A program made the translations under genes and the position numbers. Shown one piece after another: positions 1 through 9,366 of a stretch of DNA of 64,000 nt. Numbering within the stretch: the first letter of the stretch is position 1; each line of letters begins with the position of its first letter. The notes under the pieces are model-generated. The model saw only the letters and a program-made list of their open reading frames with translations. It did no database searches and had not been told where the DNA came from. This DNA comes from Pedobacter sp. SYSU D00535 (GTDB lineage Bacteria; Bacteroidota; Bacteroidia; Sphingobacteriales; Sphingobacteriaceae). Where the stretch lies: the NCBI RefSeq assembly GCF_017355855.1, contig NZ_JAFEWD010000007.1:124001-188000 (forward strand). The letters run 5' to 3'.

Positions 1-2708
1 CCTTCCATCGCAGCCTTAACTTCATTGATGGCATCGTAAATGATGGAGTACAGACGGATGTCGATTTCCTCCTGCTCGGCAAGTTTACGAGCACCTTGAG
101 ATGGACGTACCTGGAATCCAATAATGATCGCGTCTGAAGCCGAAGCTAACAATACGTCCGATTCGGAAATTTGACCTACTGATTTATGGATAATATTAAC
201 CTGAATTTCTTCCGTTGAAAGTTTCAGCAACGAGTCGGATAATGCTTCGATAGAACCGTCCACATCACCTTTAACGATGATATTAAGTTCTTTAAAGTTT
301 CCGATTGCTAAGCGGCGGCCGATCTCATCAAGTGTAATATGTTTTTGCGTACGAAGTCCTTGCTCGCGCTGTAGTTGAAGACGTTTGTTTGCAATCTCAC
401 GTGCTTCCACTTCGCTTTCCATAGCATTAAACTTATCGCCGGCGGTCGGAGCACCAGACATACCCAACACCTGAACCGGCGTTGATGGTCCAGCTTTGTC
501 AACTTTTTGTCCACGCTCGTTAGTAAGCGCTTTTACCTTACCGCTATGGCTACCAGCAAGGATAGGATCTCCAACCCTGAGTGTACCAGCCTGAATAAGC
601 ACCGTCGTTACAATACCACGTCCTTTGTCTAAGGCAGCCTCAATTACGGTTCCTGTTGCACGCTTATTTGGGTTAGCCTTCAGGTCAAGTAACTCCGCCT
701 CAAGCAATACCTTCTCTAGAAGCAGGTCTACATTCAAACCTGTTTTAGCAGAGATTTCCTGCGATTGATATTTACCACCCCAGTCTTCCACTAAAATGTT
801 CATCTGCGAAAGCTGCTCCCGAATTCTGTCAGTGTTAGCGCCCGGCTTGTCTATTTTACTGAAAGCAAACACGATAGGAATTCCTGCAGCCTGGGCGTGA
901 TTTATCGCCTCTTTAGTTTGAGGCATTACACTATCATCTGCCGCTATTACAATAATTGCAATATCAGTTACTTTAGCACCACGAGCACGCATCGCGGTAA
1001 ACGCCTCGTGACCTGGTGTATCCAGGAAGGTGATTTTTCGACCGTCCTCTAATTGCACTTCATAAGCACCAATATGTTGGGTAATACCACCCGCTTCGCC
1101 CGCAATCACGTTGGTTTTACGAACAAAGTCAAGTAATGATGTTTTACCGTGGTCAACGTGACCCATTACCGTAACTATCGGAGCTCGCGGAATCAGATCT
1201 TCTGGTCTGTCTTCTTCTTCCAGACTTGCTTCTTCGTCCTCCGGTTTAACAAATTCTACTGCATAACCGAATTCGTCAGCGACGATGGTAAGAGTTTCCG
1301 CATCCAGTCGCTGGTTAATAGATACGAACATCCCAAGGCTCATACAGGTAGAGATTACCTGCGTTACCGGAACATCCATCATACTTGCCAGCTCGTTTGC
1401 GGTAACGAATTCCGTTACCTTCAGAACTTTAGACTGCAGTTCCTGCTCCATTGCTGCTTCTTCTGCCGACATTGCAACGTCATCACGTTTTTGTCTGCGA
1501 AGTTTCGCTCTCTGAGCAAATTTTCCAGATTTTCCGGCACCGCTCAAACGAGCAAGTGTTGCCTTAATCTGATCTTGTATTTCTTTTTCTGATGGTTCTT
1601 CTTTAGAACCTCCATCACCTCTGGCTCCTGGTGCTACCCGATTTCTGAAGTCGGGACGTCCCGGAGTCTGGCTTGGACGATTGGCGCCAGGCCCTGTAAA
1701 GCCCGGACGGTTGCCTTGTCCACCGGCGTGAGGAGGGCGTTGCTGGTTTTGACCACCACCAGTAGCTTGTTGTTGATTTTGGCCCTGTCCTTGTCCTGGC
1801 GGCAGGTCTTTGCGCTTACGCTTCCGTTTATGATCATTATTCACATTTGAGGAAGAAGCTACAGGCTGATCCTTCCTGCGGGGTTGTTGAGCAGAAAGAT
1901 CAATTTTGCCGATAACATTTGGACCACTCAAACGCTGAGCTTTAGCTCTGATAACTTCATCTTCTGCTGGTTCTTCAGCTTTAGGCTCTTCTTGAGCCGG
2001 CTTTGGAGCTTCTGCTACAGGTGCAACAGGTTTTTCCTCAGGAACGGGGATAGGTGCGGGCTCTTCCTTCGGTGCTTCAACCGGCGGTGCCGGTGGAACC
2101 TCAGGTGTAACAGGAGCTGGTTCTGGCTCGGGCTCCGGCTCGGCTTTTACCGGAGCGGGAGCTTCCTCTTGCACTGGTTCTGGCTTCGCTTCAACCACAG
2201 GCTGAACGCTAGGTGCTTCTACTTTCGGCTGGCTTTCTTCCGGCTTATTTTCCGGTTTCGGCTTCTTGTTGAGCGCATCCAAATCTATTTTACCTACTAC
2301 TTTTACACCTGGCAAAGAAGAATCATCCTGCTCTTTGGCCTGATCGTCTTCTGCTTGTGGCTTTGGCTTTTCAACAGGCGGAGGGCTGAAAGAACCTGCA
2401 TTTTTAATAAGAATTTCTTCTTGTTCAAAATCTTTTGAGCGGCGAGGAACTTCCTGTCTTTCAGACGCAGGAGGAGGCGTATCGTCACGGCGGATTTTGC
2501 CAATAACAATCTGGCGGGCTTCTTCCCGCACAATCTTATCACCTTGATACTCCTTTAAAAGAGCATTGTACATTTCCTCGGTGAGTTTGGTGGTAGGCTT
2601 CGGTTCAACCTGATAGCCTTTTTTACTTAACGACTCTACCGCGGTTGCTAAGCCAATATTCAGCTCTTTTGCAGCTTTTAGTAAATTTATGCTTTTACCT
2701 TCTGACAT
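1..2708 (-). CDS. infB: Translation initiation factor IF-2, C-terminal end cut off by the window
   Basis: IF-2 is the GTPase that places initiator fMet-tRNA on the 30S subunit and promotes subunit joining. The reading frame is open from the ATG at 2708 to the window edge (902 codons), so the last domains lie outside. The N-terminus ([19 protein letters not shown]) is the IF2_N fold. A long low-complexity Pro/Glu/Ala/Lys linker follows (about 1840-2460), then a Gly/Gln/Arg-rich stretch (about 1630-1840). The G-domain shows G1 [12 protein letters not shown] (about 1136-1165) and G3 DTPGHEAF. The G4 position reads SKID instead of NKxD. It is the last visible gene of rimP-nusA-infB, 89 nt behind nusA, the order found in most bacteria. 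Identification is secure. Confidence 0.97.
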   Translation of the reverse strand, partial: MSEGKSINLLKAAKELNIGLATAVESLSKKGYQVEPKPTTKLTEEMYNALLKEYQGDKIVREEARQIVIGKIRRDDTPPPASERQEVPRRSKDFEQEEILIKNAGSFSPPPVEKPKPQAEDDQAKEQDDSSLPGVKVVGKIDLDALNKKPKPENKPEESQPKVEAPSVQPVVEAKPEPVQEEAPAPVKAEPEPEPEPAPVTPEVPPAPPVEAPKEEPAPIPVPEEKPVAPVAEAPKPAQEEPKAEEPAEDEVIRAKAQRLSGPNVIGKIDLSAQQPRRKDQPVASSSNVNNDHKRKRKRKDLPPGQGQGQNQQQATGGGQNQQRPPHAGGQGNRPGFTGPGANRPSQTPGRPDFRNRVAPGARGDGGSKEEPSEKEIQDQIKATLARLSGAGKSGKFAQRAKLRRQKRDDVAMSAEEAAMEQELQSKVLKVTEFVTANELASMMDVPVTQVISTCMSLGMFVSINQRLDAETLTIVADEFGYAVEFVKPEDEEASLEEEDRPEDLIPRAPIVTVMGHVDHGKTSLLDFVRKTNVIAGEAGGITQHIGAYEVQLEDGRKITFLDTPGHEAFTAMRARGAKVTDIAIIVIAADDSVMPQTKEAINHAQAAGIPIVFAFSKIDKPGANTDRIREQLSQMNILVEDWGGKYQSQEISAKTGLNVDLLLEKVLLEAELLDLKANPNKRATGTVIEAALDKGRGIVTTVLIQAGTLRVGDPILAGSHSGKVKALTNERGQKVDKAGPSTPVQVLGMSGAPTAGDKFNAMESEVEAREIANKRLQLQREQGLRTQKHITLDEIGRRLAIGNFKELNIIVKGDVDGSIEALSDSLLKLSTEEIQVNIIHKSVGQISESDVLLASASDAIIIGFQVRPSQGARKLAEQEEIDIRLYSIIYDAINEVKAAME

Positions 2709-2797
2709 CTAAAAAAATTACCTCTTCGCTAAAAATTTAAACAAAAATACGTTTTTTATCTCGTTTATTAATAGCGGAACCTAAATCAGTATTTTAC

Positions 2798-4033
2798 TTA
2801 TTCAAATTCTGCTCTTAATATCGCCATCACTTCTCTGATTGTGCTTTCCTCTAAATCTGTACGTTTAACAAGTTCGTCAACAGATAGTTCAAGTACTGAT
2901 TTTGCAGTATCTAAACCAATTCGTTTGAACTCATCAATAATCCAGCCATCTATTTCGTCTGCAAATTCTTCTAAATCCACATCCTCATCATCTTCATCAG
3001 ACTCACGGTATACGTCAATCTCATAACCTGTAAGTTTTCCGGCTAATTTGATATTGTGACCGCCTCGTCCGATCGCTAATGACACCTGATCGGGTTTTAA
3101 ATAAACTGCTGCTCGCTTGTCTTCCTCGTCTAATTTGATGGTAGTGATTTTGGCAGGACTTAAAGCACGTTGGATGTATAAAGAACTATTATTTGTGAAG
3201 TTAATTACATCGATATTCTCATTTTTTAATTCACGAACAATACCATGAATACGAGATCCTTTCATACCTACGCATGCTCCTACCGGATCAATACGATCGT
3301 CGTATGATTCAACCGCAACCTTAGCACGCTCTCCGGGCTCGCGCACAATTTTCTTAATGGTAATTAAGCCATCAAAAATTTCAGGAACCTCGAGCTCAAA
3401 CAGTCGTTGCAGGAATTCTGGCGCAGTTCGGGAGATGATGATCTTAGGATTGCTATTCATCATATCTACCTTCAAGATTACCGCTCTTACAGAGTCTCCC
3501 TTCTTGTAATAATCCGCTGGGATCTGTTCTGTTTTTGGTAGAATAAGCTCGTTTCCTTCATCATCCAGTACCAAAGTCTCTTTTTTCCAAACCTGATACA
3601 CCTCTCCAGTTACAATCTCACCTACTCTATCTTTATATTTCTTAAAGATCTCATCTTTTTCCAGCTCGAGGATTTTTGAAACAAGCGTTTGACGAGCCGC
3701 AAGGATGGCACGACGGCCAAAGCTCTCCAATGTGATCTGTTCAATAAAATCATCTCCTACTTCCAGGTCCGGATCCACTTTGCGGGCGTCGGCTAATTCA
3801 ATTTCCAAATCGTCATCTTCAGAAAATCCATCTTCCATTACCGTCCTTGTACGCCAAATCTCCAAATCTCCGTTGTCAGGATTCACAATTACGTCGCAAT
3901 TTTCATCGGTGCCGTATTTTTTACGGATCATACTACGGAACACTTCCTCCAATACACTAATTACCGTAGGACGGTCGATGTTTTTAAAATCTTTGAACTC
4001 CTGGAAGGAGTCAATCAAATTAATATTGCTCAT
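2798..4033 (-). CDS. nusA: Transcription termination/antitermination factor NusA
   Basis: NusA binds RNA polymerase and nascent RNA and modulates pausing, termination and antitermination. The 411 residues show the acidic N-terminal polymerase-binding domain (about 1-130), an S1 domain (about 135-200; GEIVTGEVYQVWK) and tandem KH domains with the GxxG loops VGMKGSRI and AIGRGGHNIKLA. An acidic stretch (ESDEDDEDVDLEEF) and a short helix-hairpin-like C-terminal tail follow. The length is typical of Bacteroidota NusA. The gene starts 1 nt after the rimP stop codon and precedes infB, so the three are almost certainly cotranscribed. In E. coli the equivalent operon is autoregulated by NusA, which matters for the leader hairpin before rimP. 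Confidence 0.97.
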   Translation of the reverse strand: MSNINLIDSFQEFKDFKNIDRPTVISVLEEVFRSMIRKKYGTDENCDVIVNPDNGDLEIWRTRTVMEDGFSEDDDLEIELADARKVDPDLEVGDDFIEQITLESFGRRAILAARQTLVSKILELEKDEIFKKYKDRVGEIVTGEVYQVWKKETLVLDDEGNELILPKTEQIPADYYKKGDSVRAVILKVDMMNSNPKIIISRTAPEFLQRLFELEVPEIFDGLITIKKIVREPGERAKVAVESYDDRIDPVGACVGMKGSRIHGIVRELKNENIDVINFTNNSSLYIQRALSPAKITTIKLDEEDKRAAVYLKPDQVSLAIGRGGHNIKLAGKLTGYEIDVYRESDEDDEDVDLEEFADEIDGWIIDEFKRIGLDTAKSVLELSVDELVKRTDLEESTIREVMAILRAEFE

Positions 4034-4034
4034 T

Positions 4035-4499
4035 CTATTTAAATGAAATTAACACCTTTGTTTCTGCTATCTGATTATATGGAATAAAGCTTTCTATCAA
4101 TTCTGCTTTCTTTCCTTTTTCTTTCTTTTGTTCTTCTATTGTTATCCCTTCTTCGGACACCTGAAGCAATTTGCCTTCCCGTTTTTGAGCGTCTTCCAGC
4201 TTGACTGATATTCGTCTCCCGATGTTTTTTTCGTACTGTCTTTGCAGTTTCAGGGGAGTGTCAATACCCGGCGAAGAAACCTCAAGATGGTAGGCGTGAT
4301 CAATAACATTCTCTTCCTCCAGGTGATGACCAACATGGCGGCTTATTGCTGCACAGTCTGCAACACCTATTCCCTCATCGCCATCCATCAAAATGATAAG
4401 TTTTCCATTGGAATGCATCTTCACATCTACCAGAAATAGGTCAGGGCGATCAGCAATTTTCTGCTCTACCAATTCTGTTACCTTCTGCTCTATGTTCAT
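4035..4499 (-). CDS. rimP: Ribosome maturation factor RimP
   Basis: RimP is needed for late assembly of the 30S subunit. The start at 4499 gives 154 residues beginning MNIEQKVTELVEQK. It matches the usual family length and the N-terminal domain (LFLVDVKMHSNGKLIILMDG, CAAISRHVG, LEVSSPGIDTPL). The frame is open further upstream to 4634, but that extension would run through the hairpin and promoter and is not RimP-like, so it is rejected. First gene of the rimP-nusA-infB operon, with its own promoter and an unusual leader hairpin 11 nt upstream. Confidence 0.95.
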   Translation of the reverse strand: MNIEQKVTELVEQKIADRPDLFLVDVKMHSNGKLIILMDGDEGIGVADCAAISRHVGHHLEEENVIDHAYHLEVSSPGIDTPLKLQRQYEKNIGRRISVKLEDAQKREGKLLQVSEEGITIEEQKKEKGKKAELIESFIPYNQIAETKVLISFK

Positions 4500-4510
4500 A
4501 ATTTTCCTGT

Positions 4511-4545
4511 AAAAGAAAAGAGGGGACGCATTGTCCCCTCTTTTC
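4511..4545 (-). promoter_or_regulatory. Terminator-like hairpin in the rimP leader
   Basis: A perfect 13-bp stem (arms 4515-4527 and 4533-4545) with a 5-nt loop is followed on the minus strand by a short T-run (4514-4511), then 11 nt to the rimP ATG. It looks like an intrinsic terminator, yet no minus-strand gene lies upstream: the neighbour at 4726 is on the plus strand. The predicted transcription start (about 4547) lies at the edge of the hairpin. A leader attenuator, or a 5' stem that stabilises the mRNA or masks the start, would fit. Confidence 0.7.
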
Positions 4546-4553
4546 GAATGTTG

Positions 4554-4583
4554 CAAATATAAAAATATTTTGACACAAGCAAG
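4554..4583 (-). promoter_or_regulatory. Bacteroidota-type promoter for rimP-nusA-infB
   Basis: On the minus strand a TATATTTG -7 box lies at 4561-4554, with CTTG about 18 nt upstream (4583-4580) as the -33 element. This is the TTTG / TAnnTTTG promoter known for this phylum. It places the transcript start about 47 nt before the rimP ATG. Confidence 0.6.
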
Positions 4584-4725
4584 AAATTGATTTACAAAAG
4601 GTTTTAAGTTTAACCTCCCATTTAAAGTCTGCAACGGGTATTAACTACACTTCCTGTAGTATTTTTATTTCTCGGATATTTGTAGGAGCTTTGAGTGTTT
4701 TTAAAAGGGTTAAAGCCTAAAATTA

Positions 4726-5070
4726 ATGATGCGTTTTATAATTGAATTCTTGTTAATCGGGCTAGCTGTATTGCTGTCGCCTAAGTATATTCCCGGAATT
4801 GAGGTAGACGGGTTTGTTAGCGCTGTTATTGCGGGCGTACTTATTTCATTCGCGAATGCCACGATCGGCGCTATCCTCAGACTTTTTACTTTTCCCTTAA
4901 ACTTGATGACCCTCGGCCTAATGTCTTTTGTAATCTCCGTACTGATGGTATTATTAGTCGACTACTTTATGACAAGCTTCAATACTTCGGGCTTTACAGC
5001 TCCGGTTTTATTGGCTGCTTTACTTGCCGTTATCAAAATTATCTTCGGCATCGCCAAAAAGTTTAGCTAG
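4726..5070 (+). CDS. Small four-helix membrane protein, phage-holin-4_2/YvlD family
   Basis: A 114-residue protein that is almost entirely hydrophobic, with about four transmembrane segments (residues 3-20, 28-48, 56-80, 88-110). The N-terminus MRFIIEFLLIGLAVLLSPKYIPGIEVDGF and the short loops fit the widespread phage_holin_4_2 / YvlD family of chromosomal membrane proteins. Despite the name there is no phage context here. Its function is not known. It is transcribed divergently from rimP and converges on the M1 peptidase gene, whose stop codon is directly adjacent. Confidence 0.75.
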   Translation: MMRFIIEFLLIGLAVLLSPKYIPGIEVDGFVSAVIAGVLISFANATIGAILRLFTFPLNLMTLGLMSFVISVLMVLLVDYFMTSFNTSGFTAPVLLAALLAVIKIIFGIAKKFS

Positions 5071-7182
5071 CTACCGAAGTCCTTCAAGTGCTTTCATCAC
5101 GCTAGGCGCTGTATCTGACAGTGCTTTCGTAATGATGGGATCAATCGACCTGTTTTTGTAGGTAGTGCCAAGCGCTGAGATAGCAGCAGCTCGCACATAA
5201 GACCGGGGATCAGCAGTTGCCATGCTTGCGATTTGCTCGAATACTTGGTTTTGTTCATCCGGTAGAAGTTGTGGAACAAATTTTACAGCCATCAATCTCA
5301 GCGACCAGCTTTTGTCTTTTAAAGCCCTGATAAAAGTTTCCCTCGCACTTTTGTCGCTAACTGATTTTTGTAAACCTTGCAGTGCTTCTAGTCTATCCAT
5401 AAAAAGGGGCGCGTTTTCATATTGAAAAACGTATTGGGCGACAGATTTCCTTTCTCTTTTCTCAGCCAGCAGATATTTTTCTGCATCCACATTTACCAAT
5501 TCCGGCTCTGTATCCACCTGAAATGAAAAGGTTTCTTCGGCTTTAGCTAGGGTAACTTCTTTTCTTTGCCTCGTCCCATTACTGTAAATGTCGATTGCAA
5601 TAGGAAGTCGGTAGGCGGCATTTTGGGTCTTGACGAGTTGTTGTTTGATATTAACCTCCACTGTTTTTGAGGCGGCCTCATAGCGCGTGTCGATATCCAG
5701 TATTGGATGCCCGGACGATAAGAACCATTGATTAAAAAACCAGTTTAGATCCAGCCCTGTCACCTCTTCAAAGGTTAACCTTAGATCATGAATCTCTGCT
5801 GATTTGTAGGCATGCTTCTTTAGGTAAAGGTTTAGTGCTTTGAAGAAAGCCTCGTCTCCAACCGTTTTGCGGAGCATGTGCAAAATCCTGCCTCCTTTTT
5901 GATAGCTTACGTCATCAAACATGTCGTCCCGGTGGGCATAATCAAAACGAATCACATCTTTTTCTGAAGATTTCCCATTAGACAAATACGTCCTTAGGTC
6001 GTTGTTCAAGTGATAGTCCGCATGGTCCCTGCCGTACTTGAATTCATTCCAAAGGTACTCGCCGTATGTTGCGAAAGCTTCATTTAAGGGCAGATTGGCC
6101 CATGACTCGGCTGTGACGAGGTCGCCAAACCAATGATGAAAAAGTTCGTGTGAGATGATGTCTTCGTAGTTCTCGTCCTGATATTCGCCCTCAGTGAGGT
6201 TCATGCCTTCAAAAAAGGTAGTGGCTGTGGTGTTTTCCATGGCGCCTCCATGAAAATCTCTTACTACTATCTGTGAATATTTCTCCCATGGATATTCTAC
6301 TCCCAGCTTTGTTGAAAAGAAATCGATCATTTCCGGAGTTTTACCAAAGATCAGTTTTGCATTTTTAGCATATGCCGGTTCCATGTAGTAGTTCACCTCT
6401 TTGTCTTCCCACTTATCTTTAACAATCACAAAATCGCCGCCAGCAACCATTGCAAGGTATACCGAGTGCGGCTGATCTTGCCGCCAACTGTCAGTTCTTG
6501 TGCCGTCTCCGTTATCACTCGAAAAGTCGAGATACCCGTTAGAAAGAGTAGTGAACTTTTTTGGGAGGGTGATGCTGATTTCCTGAGTCATCTTCTCCTG
6601 CGGATCTTCTACAGTAGGGAACCAGGTAGAATTGCTCTCTGTTTCACCTTGCGTCCAGAACTGCTGCGGTTTTTCTTTATCCTTTCCATCCGGGTTGATG
6701 AAGTAGAATCCACGGTCGCCAGGACTCGCTATATCCTCACCAACTTTCAACTTCGCAGGCTCTGCAAAATAATCTATAGAAATGCTGAATTTCTGATCCC
6801 TGGTGTAGGATTTGTCCAAAGCGATCTGAATTTTTTTTCCGTCATAGCTGTATTTCAGGGGCTGACGGTCGTACCCCCTCGCAAGCTCAACCGCGTTTAT
6901 TTTGAACCCTTTTGCATCAAGAACAAGTTGATTAACTGCATAGAAATAAGGCTTCGCATCAATGAGTGCTTTGCCCTGTATTGCAGAGCTGTCCCAGTTC
7001 AGTCTTAGGTCCAACTTCGTATGAAGGATGTCGACGGTTCTTGGGTAGCTGCCTCGATAGATGTTAGCGCCAAGCGCATTTGCATTTATCGTGATGGGAT
7101 CAAGCGTTACCTTTTGGGTGGAGCAAGAAAAAGAAAAAACAAGAAGGATAAGAGGAGAGTATCTTTTAAAAAGTAGAATCAT
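5071..7182 (-). CDS. M1 family zinc metallopeptidase (aminopeptidase), lipoprotein
   Basis: A PepN-like aminopeptidase that would trim N-terminal residues from peptides in the periplasm or at the cell surface. The N-terminus has a lipoprotein signal with lipobox FSFSC (Cys about residue 20). The M1 fold shows the GGAMEN exopeptidase motif and the zinc site HELFHH followed after the usual gap by NEAFA (HExxH-18-E). The last 150 residues look like HEAT-type helical repeats. At 703 residues it is shorter than E. coli PepN (870) but normal for the Bacteroidota lipoprotein type. It follows the TlpA-like gene after 2 nt, so they probably share a transcript. Confidence 0.93.
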   Translation of the reverse strand: MILLFKRYSPLILLVFSFSCSTQKVTLDPITINANALGANIYRGSYPRTVDILHTKLDLRLNWDSSAIQGKALIDAKPYFYAVNQLVLDAKGFKINAVELARGYDRQPLKYSYDGKKIQIALDKSYTRDQKFSISIDYFAEPAKLKVGEDIASPGDRGFYFINPDGKDKEKPQQFWTQGETESNSTWFPTVEDPQEKMTQEISITLPKKFTTLSNGYLDFSSDNGDGTRTDSWRQDQPHSVYLAMVAGGDFVIVKDKWEDKEVNYYMEPAYAKNAKLIFGKTPEMIDFFSTKLGVEYPWEKYSQIVVRDFHGGAMENTTATTFFEGMNLTEGEYQDENYEDIISHELFHHWFGDLVTAESWANLPLNEAFATYGEYLWNEFKYGRDHADYHLNNDLRTYLSNGKSSEKDVIRFDYAHRDDMFDDVSYQKGGRILHMLRKTVGDEAFFKALNLYLKKHAYKSAEIHDLRLTFEEVTGLDLNWFFNQWFLSSGHPILDIDTRYEAASKTVEVNIKQQLVKTQNAAYRLPIAIDIYSNGTRQRKEVTLAKAEETFSFQVDTEPELVNVDAEKYLLAEKRERKSVAQYVFQYENAPLFMDRLEALQGLQKSVSDKSARETFIRALKDKSWSLRLMAVKFVPQLLPDEQNQVFEQIASMATADPRSYVRAAAISALGTTYKNRSIDPIITKALSDTAPSVMKALEGLR

Positions 7183-7184
7183 CG

Positions 7185-8426
7185 TTAATTTTCTGCCAAT
7201 AAGTTTTTAACCTGTTGTTCAAACTCCTGTTTGAATTGCTCATAGTGCTCCCCTGTTCCCGGACCACTGAATCCTGTATGGATTTTTCTCACCTTGCCTT
7301 TTTTGTCGATTAGGGCGGTGGTTGGAAATGCTTTGAAGTCGTTTAAGGAAGGCATACTCTTCAGGACCTCTTTGTTGGTGTAACCGGTAATAAGTAATGG
7401 GTAAGCTACACTGAATCTCTTTTGTAACTGCTCAACGCTCTTTTTTGATTTCTCTATGTCGTTGGTTCGTTCGTAAGCCAGACCAATTACTTCAACTCCT
7501 TTGCCTCTATATTGATTATAAAACGAGGACAAGTATGCAGTTTCATCCATACAATTTGGACACCAGGAACCGAGAAACTGAACGATTACAACTTTTCCTG
7601 TAAATTTCTTGTCGCTTAGTGATACCTGATTTCCTTGCAGGTCCGGGAACTGAAAGTTCAGGCGATCCTCGCCGCTCTTCAATGAAGTTAAGGCATAGGC
7701 GTCTGGCAACATAGCGTTCGCGTCTTTTCTTGCTGTCCAGTTTCTAATAGTTGAGTATCCAGCATAAAATAGTCCGTCTGAAATAGTATTGTCTTTATTT
7801 AAAGTTCCTGTAAGCAGGTACGCATGAGAGCCGTCAAACGTGGAAAGGTAAAGCTTGTTTCCAGACAAAATTCCTTCCAGAAAGCGGTAGTCTCCGGTAG
7901 ATGTTAAAAATGAACCTGTCACCTTTCTTTGCTGCTGTCTGAATTCGCCGATGGCAAGGGTAGTATCTTTTTGGGTCTCATCATAGAAAATTACCGACCA
8001 CCGACCGCTTACCCGAGTGCCTGGTTTACCACTAGCATTGAAGAAGCGCCATTCTGTGGCTGCTTCTGCCCGAAAAGGCATAGTGGTAGTTTTCTCCGGT
8101 AGGTGTTTTATCCATCGACCCACCAAAGTGTTTTTTCGAATCTGTGCCCGGATCTCGGAGTCGAATAAAGGGAGTTTGATGAATATCGAATCATCTTTGA
8201 CTGTAATATCTTCTACCCGAAGTCTTTCATCTGCGTTGATAATATGAATTAGATGTTGGCCGGAAGAGTCGGAAAGAATAAAGTTGAAGGGTATTTCTGC
8301 TTTAGATTGGGTTTGTAGCGTTGCTCTCCATGTTCCTGATTTGAGGCCGCCTTCAGATTTACTGCATCCTGGTGAAAAAATAATAGCGGCAAAAAATATT
8401 GCAAGTAGTAAGACAGTTTTCCTCAT
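7185..8426 (-). CDS. TlpA-type thioredoxin-fold lipoprotein
   Basis: A periplasmic thiol-disulfide reductase or peroxiredoxin-like protein. It has a lipoprotein signal with lipobox FSPGC (Cys about 21), then a beta-rich N-terminal region of about 230 residues without an obvious catalytic motif. The C-terminal AhpC/TSA-thioredoxin domain (about 265-410) carries the redox motif WCPNC in VQFLGSWCPNCMDE and the later FPTTALID cis-Pro segment. This arrangement is common in Bacteroidota, where such proteins serve cytochrome maturation or envelope redox control; the exact partner is unknown. It sits in a minus-strand run panD - rfaE2 - this gene - M1 peptidase. Confidence 0.88.
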   Translation of the reverse strand: MRKTVLLLAIFFAAIIFSPGCSKSEGGLKSGTWRATLQTQSKAEIPFNFILSDSSGQHLIHIINADERLRVEDITVKDDSIFIKLPLFDSEIRAQIRKNTLVGRWIKHLPEKTTTMPFRAEAATEWRFFNASGKPGTRVSGRWSVIFYDETQKDTTLAIGEFRQQQRKVTGSFLTSTGDYRFLEGILSGNKLYLSTFDGSHAYLLTGTLNKDNTISDGLFYAGYSTIRNWTARKDANAMLPDAYALTSLKSGEDRLNFQFPDLQGNQVSLSDKKFTGKVVIVQFLGSWCPNCMDETAYLSSFYNQYRGKGVEVIGLAYERTNDIEKSKKSVEQLQKRFSVAYPLLITGYTNKEVLKSMPSLNDFKAFPTTALIDKKGKVRKIHTGFSGPGTGEHYEQFKQEFEQQVKNLLAEN

Positions 8427-8461
8427 ACATGTCAGCCTTAAAATGGTAACCGGGAAGCTTT

Positions 8462-8953
8462 CTAACTGTTTTTGATTTTGCTTTCGATAGCGGAGGTTGA
8501 ATATCCGTCAATATAGCTGATGGTTTGCACTTCGCCTCCGTTAGCAAGTACAAAGTCGGCACCCACAATCCTATCAATGGTATAGTCCGCTCCCTTTACA
8601 AGAATATCGGGCTTAATTGCAGTTATAAGCTCAAGGGGGGTAGGCTCATTAAAAAGGACGACTGCATCTATAAAAAAGAAGGATGAAAGAATTTTACTTC
8701 TTGAGTTTTGATCTGTGATAGGGCGATGAGGCCCTTTTAATCTTGAAGTCGATTCATCCGTATTTAGGCCCACAATTAATTTGGTTCCCAGATCGGCGGC
8801 CTTCGCCAAGTAGTCAACATGGCCAAGATGCAGCAAATCAAAGCAGCCGTTCGTGAAAACAATTTTCTGATCCTTCAATCGCCAGATATTTACCATTCGT
8901 AATATCTGATCCAAAGACATTATTTTGTTTTCGGCGATCTGCAGCTTGTTCAT
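8462..8953 (-). CDS. rfaE2: D-glycero-beta-D-manno-heptose 1-phosphate adenylyltransferase
   Basis: A cytidylyltransferase-like nucleotidyltransferase that makes ADP-heptose for LPS core synthesis. The 163 residues contain the N-terminal motif TNGCFDLLHLGHVDYL with the HxGH nucleotide-binding site, the LNTDES loop and ISTSxIxxKI-like end (YSTSAIESKIK). It corresponds to the C-terminal half of the two-domain E. coli HldE, so the kinase half must be encoded elsewhere. It begins 1 nt after the panD stop, and a shared transcript with panD is likely. Confidence 0.92.
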   Translation of the reverse strand: MNKLQIAENKIMSLDQILRMVNIWRLKDQKIVFTNGCFDLLHLGHVDYLAKAADLGTKLIVGLNTDESTSRLKGPHRPITDQNSRSKILSSFFFIDAVVLFNEPTPLELITAIKPDILVKGADYTIDRIVGADFVLANGGEVQTISYIDGYSTSAIESKIKNS

Positions 8954-8954
8954 T

Positions 8955-9305
8955 TTATTTTATTAACCGGTTGTTTTCATCTGGAAATACCAGGATTGGC
9001 TCGTATTTCCTTGCCTCCTCCATAGGTAACTGCCCGTAGGACATAATGATAATAATATCTCCAACTTGCGCTAATCGGGCACAAGAGCCATTCAAACAAA
9101 TAACTCCCGATCCTCTTTCTCCCTTAATGACGTAAGTTTCGAACCGGGCACCATTGTTGTTATTTACAACTTGAACCTTTTCATTCGGGATGATGTTGGC
9201 GGCTTCGATTAGATCTTCGTCGATAGTGATACTTCCTACATAATTCAACTCCGCCTGCGTTACCTTCACCCGGTGTATCTTCGACTTCAAAACCTGGATA
9301 ATCAT
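8955..9305 (-). CDS. panD: Aspartate 1-decarboxylase precursor
   Basis: A pyruvoyl enzyme that makes beta-alanine for pantothenate and coenzyme A. The start is set at the ATG at 9305, which puts the self-cleavage pair Gly24-Ser25 (YVGS) at the canonical positions. A GTG two codons earlier (9311) overlaps the predicted -7 promoter box and is rejected. Other family motifs are [16 protein letters not shown], the NG region near INGSCARL and the YGQ segment. The following gene on this strand is rfaE2; panC lies 61 nt upstream on the same strand. Confidence 0.95.
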   Translation of the reverse strand: MIIQVLKSKIHRVKVTQAELNYVGSITIDEDLIEAANIIPNEKVQVVNNNNGARFETYVIKGERGSGVICLNGSCARLAQVGDIIIIMSYGQLPMEEARKYEPILVFPDENNRLIK

Positions 9306-9310
9306 GGTCA

Positions 9311-9318
9311 CAAAAGTA
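9311..9318 (-). promoter_or_regulatory. TAnnTTTG promoter box 5 nt before the panD ATG
   Basis: TACTTTTG on the minus strand, separated from the ATG at 9305 by 5 nt. If it is the -7 element, transcription would begin at or just before the start codon, giving a leaderless mRNA. Confidence 0.5.
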
Positions 9319-9366
9319 GCAAAAGTTTAATTAGCAAGTGTAATAGCCATGTTAAGGCAATCGAGA

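Noticed and set aside
1149-2438. Long plus-strand open frames opposite infB, rich in Phe, Arg and Cys
   Set aside because: They are shadows of the Pro/Glu-rich linker codons of infB on the other strand and encode no plausible protein.
4500-4634. Longer rimP start at 4634
   Set aside because: The extension runs across the promoter and leader hairpin and has no similarity to RimP.
4546-4725. A tRNA (metY-like) before rimP, as in E. coli
   Set aside because: No cloverleaf or CCA-type end could be seen in either strand.
4726-5070. Phage holin, hence a prophage
   Set aside because: The family name is misleading; there is no lysin, phage structural gene or integrase nearby.
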